The notes below the pieces were generated by a model. That model was not told the origin of the DNA. It saw only the letters and a list, made by a program, of their open reading frames with translations, and ran no database searches. Position numbers and translations under genes: made by a program. Shown piece after piece: positions 5,424-5,505 of a DNA stretch of 5,505 bases (the stretch's first letter is position 1; the number at the start of each line of letters is the position of its first letter). The DNA comes from an uncultured Ignavibacteria bacterium (GTDB lineage Bacteria; Bacteroidota; Ignavibacteria; Tepidaquicellales; Tepidaquicellaceae), in assembly GCA_937924675.1 (NCBI GenBank), contig CALEVL010000176.1, forward strand, positions 1-5,505, in the 5' to 3' direction.

Positions 5424-5496
5424 AGCTGGCGACGAGGTTCGAACTCGTTGCCTGCTGATTACGAATCAGCTGCTCTACCAGCTGAGCTACGCCAGC
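5424..5496 (-). tRNA. tRNA-Thr (anticodon CGT)
   Basis: The reverse strand folds into a complete 73-base cloverleaf. It has a 7-bp acceptor stem GCTGGCG/CGCCAGC, D stem GCTC/GAGC with loop AGCTGGTA, anticodon stem GCTGA/TCAGC with loop TTCGTAA, a 5-base variable loop, T stem ACGAG/CTCGT with loop TTCGAAC, and discriminator T. Anticodon CGT reads ACG, threonine. CCA is not encoded; the next bases are CGT. The 3' end faces the integrase gene, so the 3' half (about 5424-5450) is the probable attachment core of the element. No second copy of this 3' end is visible in the window, so the far att site must lie to the left, outside it. Confidence 0.97.
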
Positions 5497-5505
5497 AAAT
5501 TTGTT

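Noticed and set aside
1..5505. CRISPR array, insertion sequence or rRNA
   Set aside because: No regularly spaced repeats, no transposase or terminal inverted repeats, and no rRNA-like sequence seen on either strand.

Overview
The window is the integrase end of a small integrated genetic element beside a tRNA-Thr(CGT) gene of a moderately AT-rich bacterium. The host cannot be named from this sequence. The main genes all end in TAA, several starts have clear Shine-Dalgarno sites, and the tRNA lacks an encoded CCA tail. The missing CCA argues against enterobacteria and their relatives.

Left part (1-1370): a reverse-strand gene runs off the left edge (218 to 1). It looks richer in GC than the rest. 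Next comes about 1.15 kb of sparse, possibly decayed DNA. It holds a small forward ORF with an excellent ribosome binding site (384-572), a 9-bp inverted repeat, an orphan AAAGGAGG site, and two short reverse ORFs (1219-1061 and 1039-878). These two share one reading frame and are separated only by a TGA. A possible reverse-strand terminator follows them.

Middle (1380-3900): a likely cargo pair. A 20-codon leader ORF overlaps the start of a 218-residue protein of unknown family with a lysine-rich tail. After a GC-rich hairpin comes a 552-residue GHKL-type ATPase (MORC/Hsp90/MutL/GyrB fold) with N, G1 and G2 boxes visible.

Right part (3901-5505): an extended -10 promoter starts at the ATPase stop codon and is followed by an inverted repeat. 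It should drive a 91-residue excisionase-like HTH protein and a 354-residue tyrosine recombinase. A tandem 11-bp repeat, a 12-bp-stem terminator and the reverse-strand tRNA-Thr follow. The integrase points at the tRNA 3' end, the usual arrangement for integration into the 3' end of a tRNA gene.

Working model: integrase and HTH protein move and control the element, with the tRNA as target. The lysine-tailed protein and the GHKL ATPase are the payload. A role in host defence or DNA transactions is plausible but is inference only.
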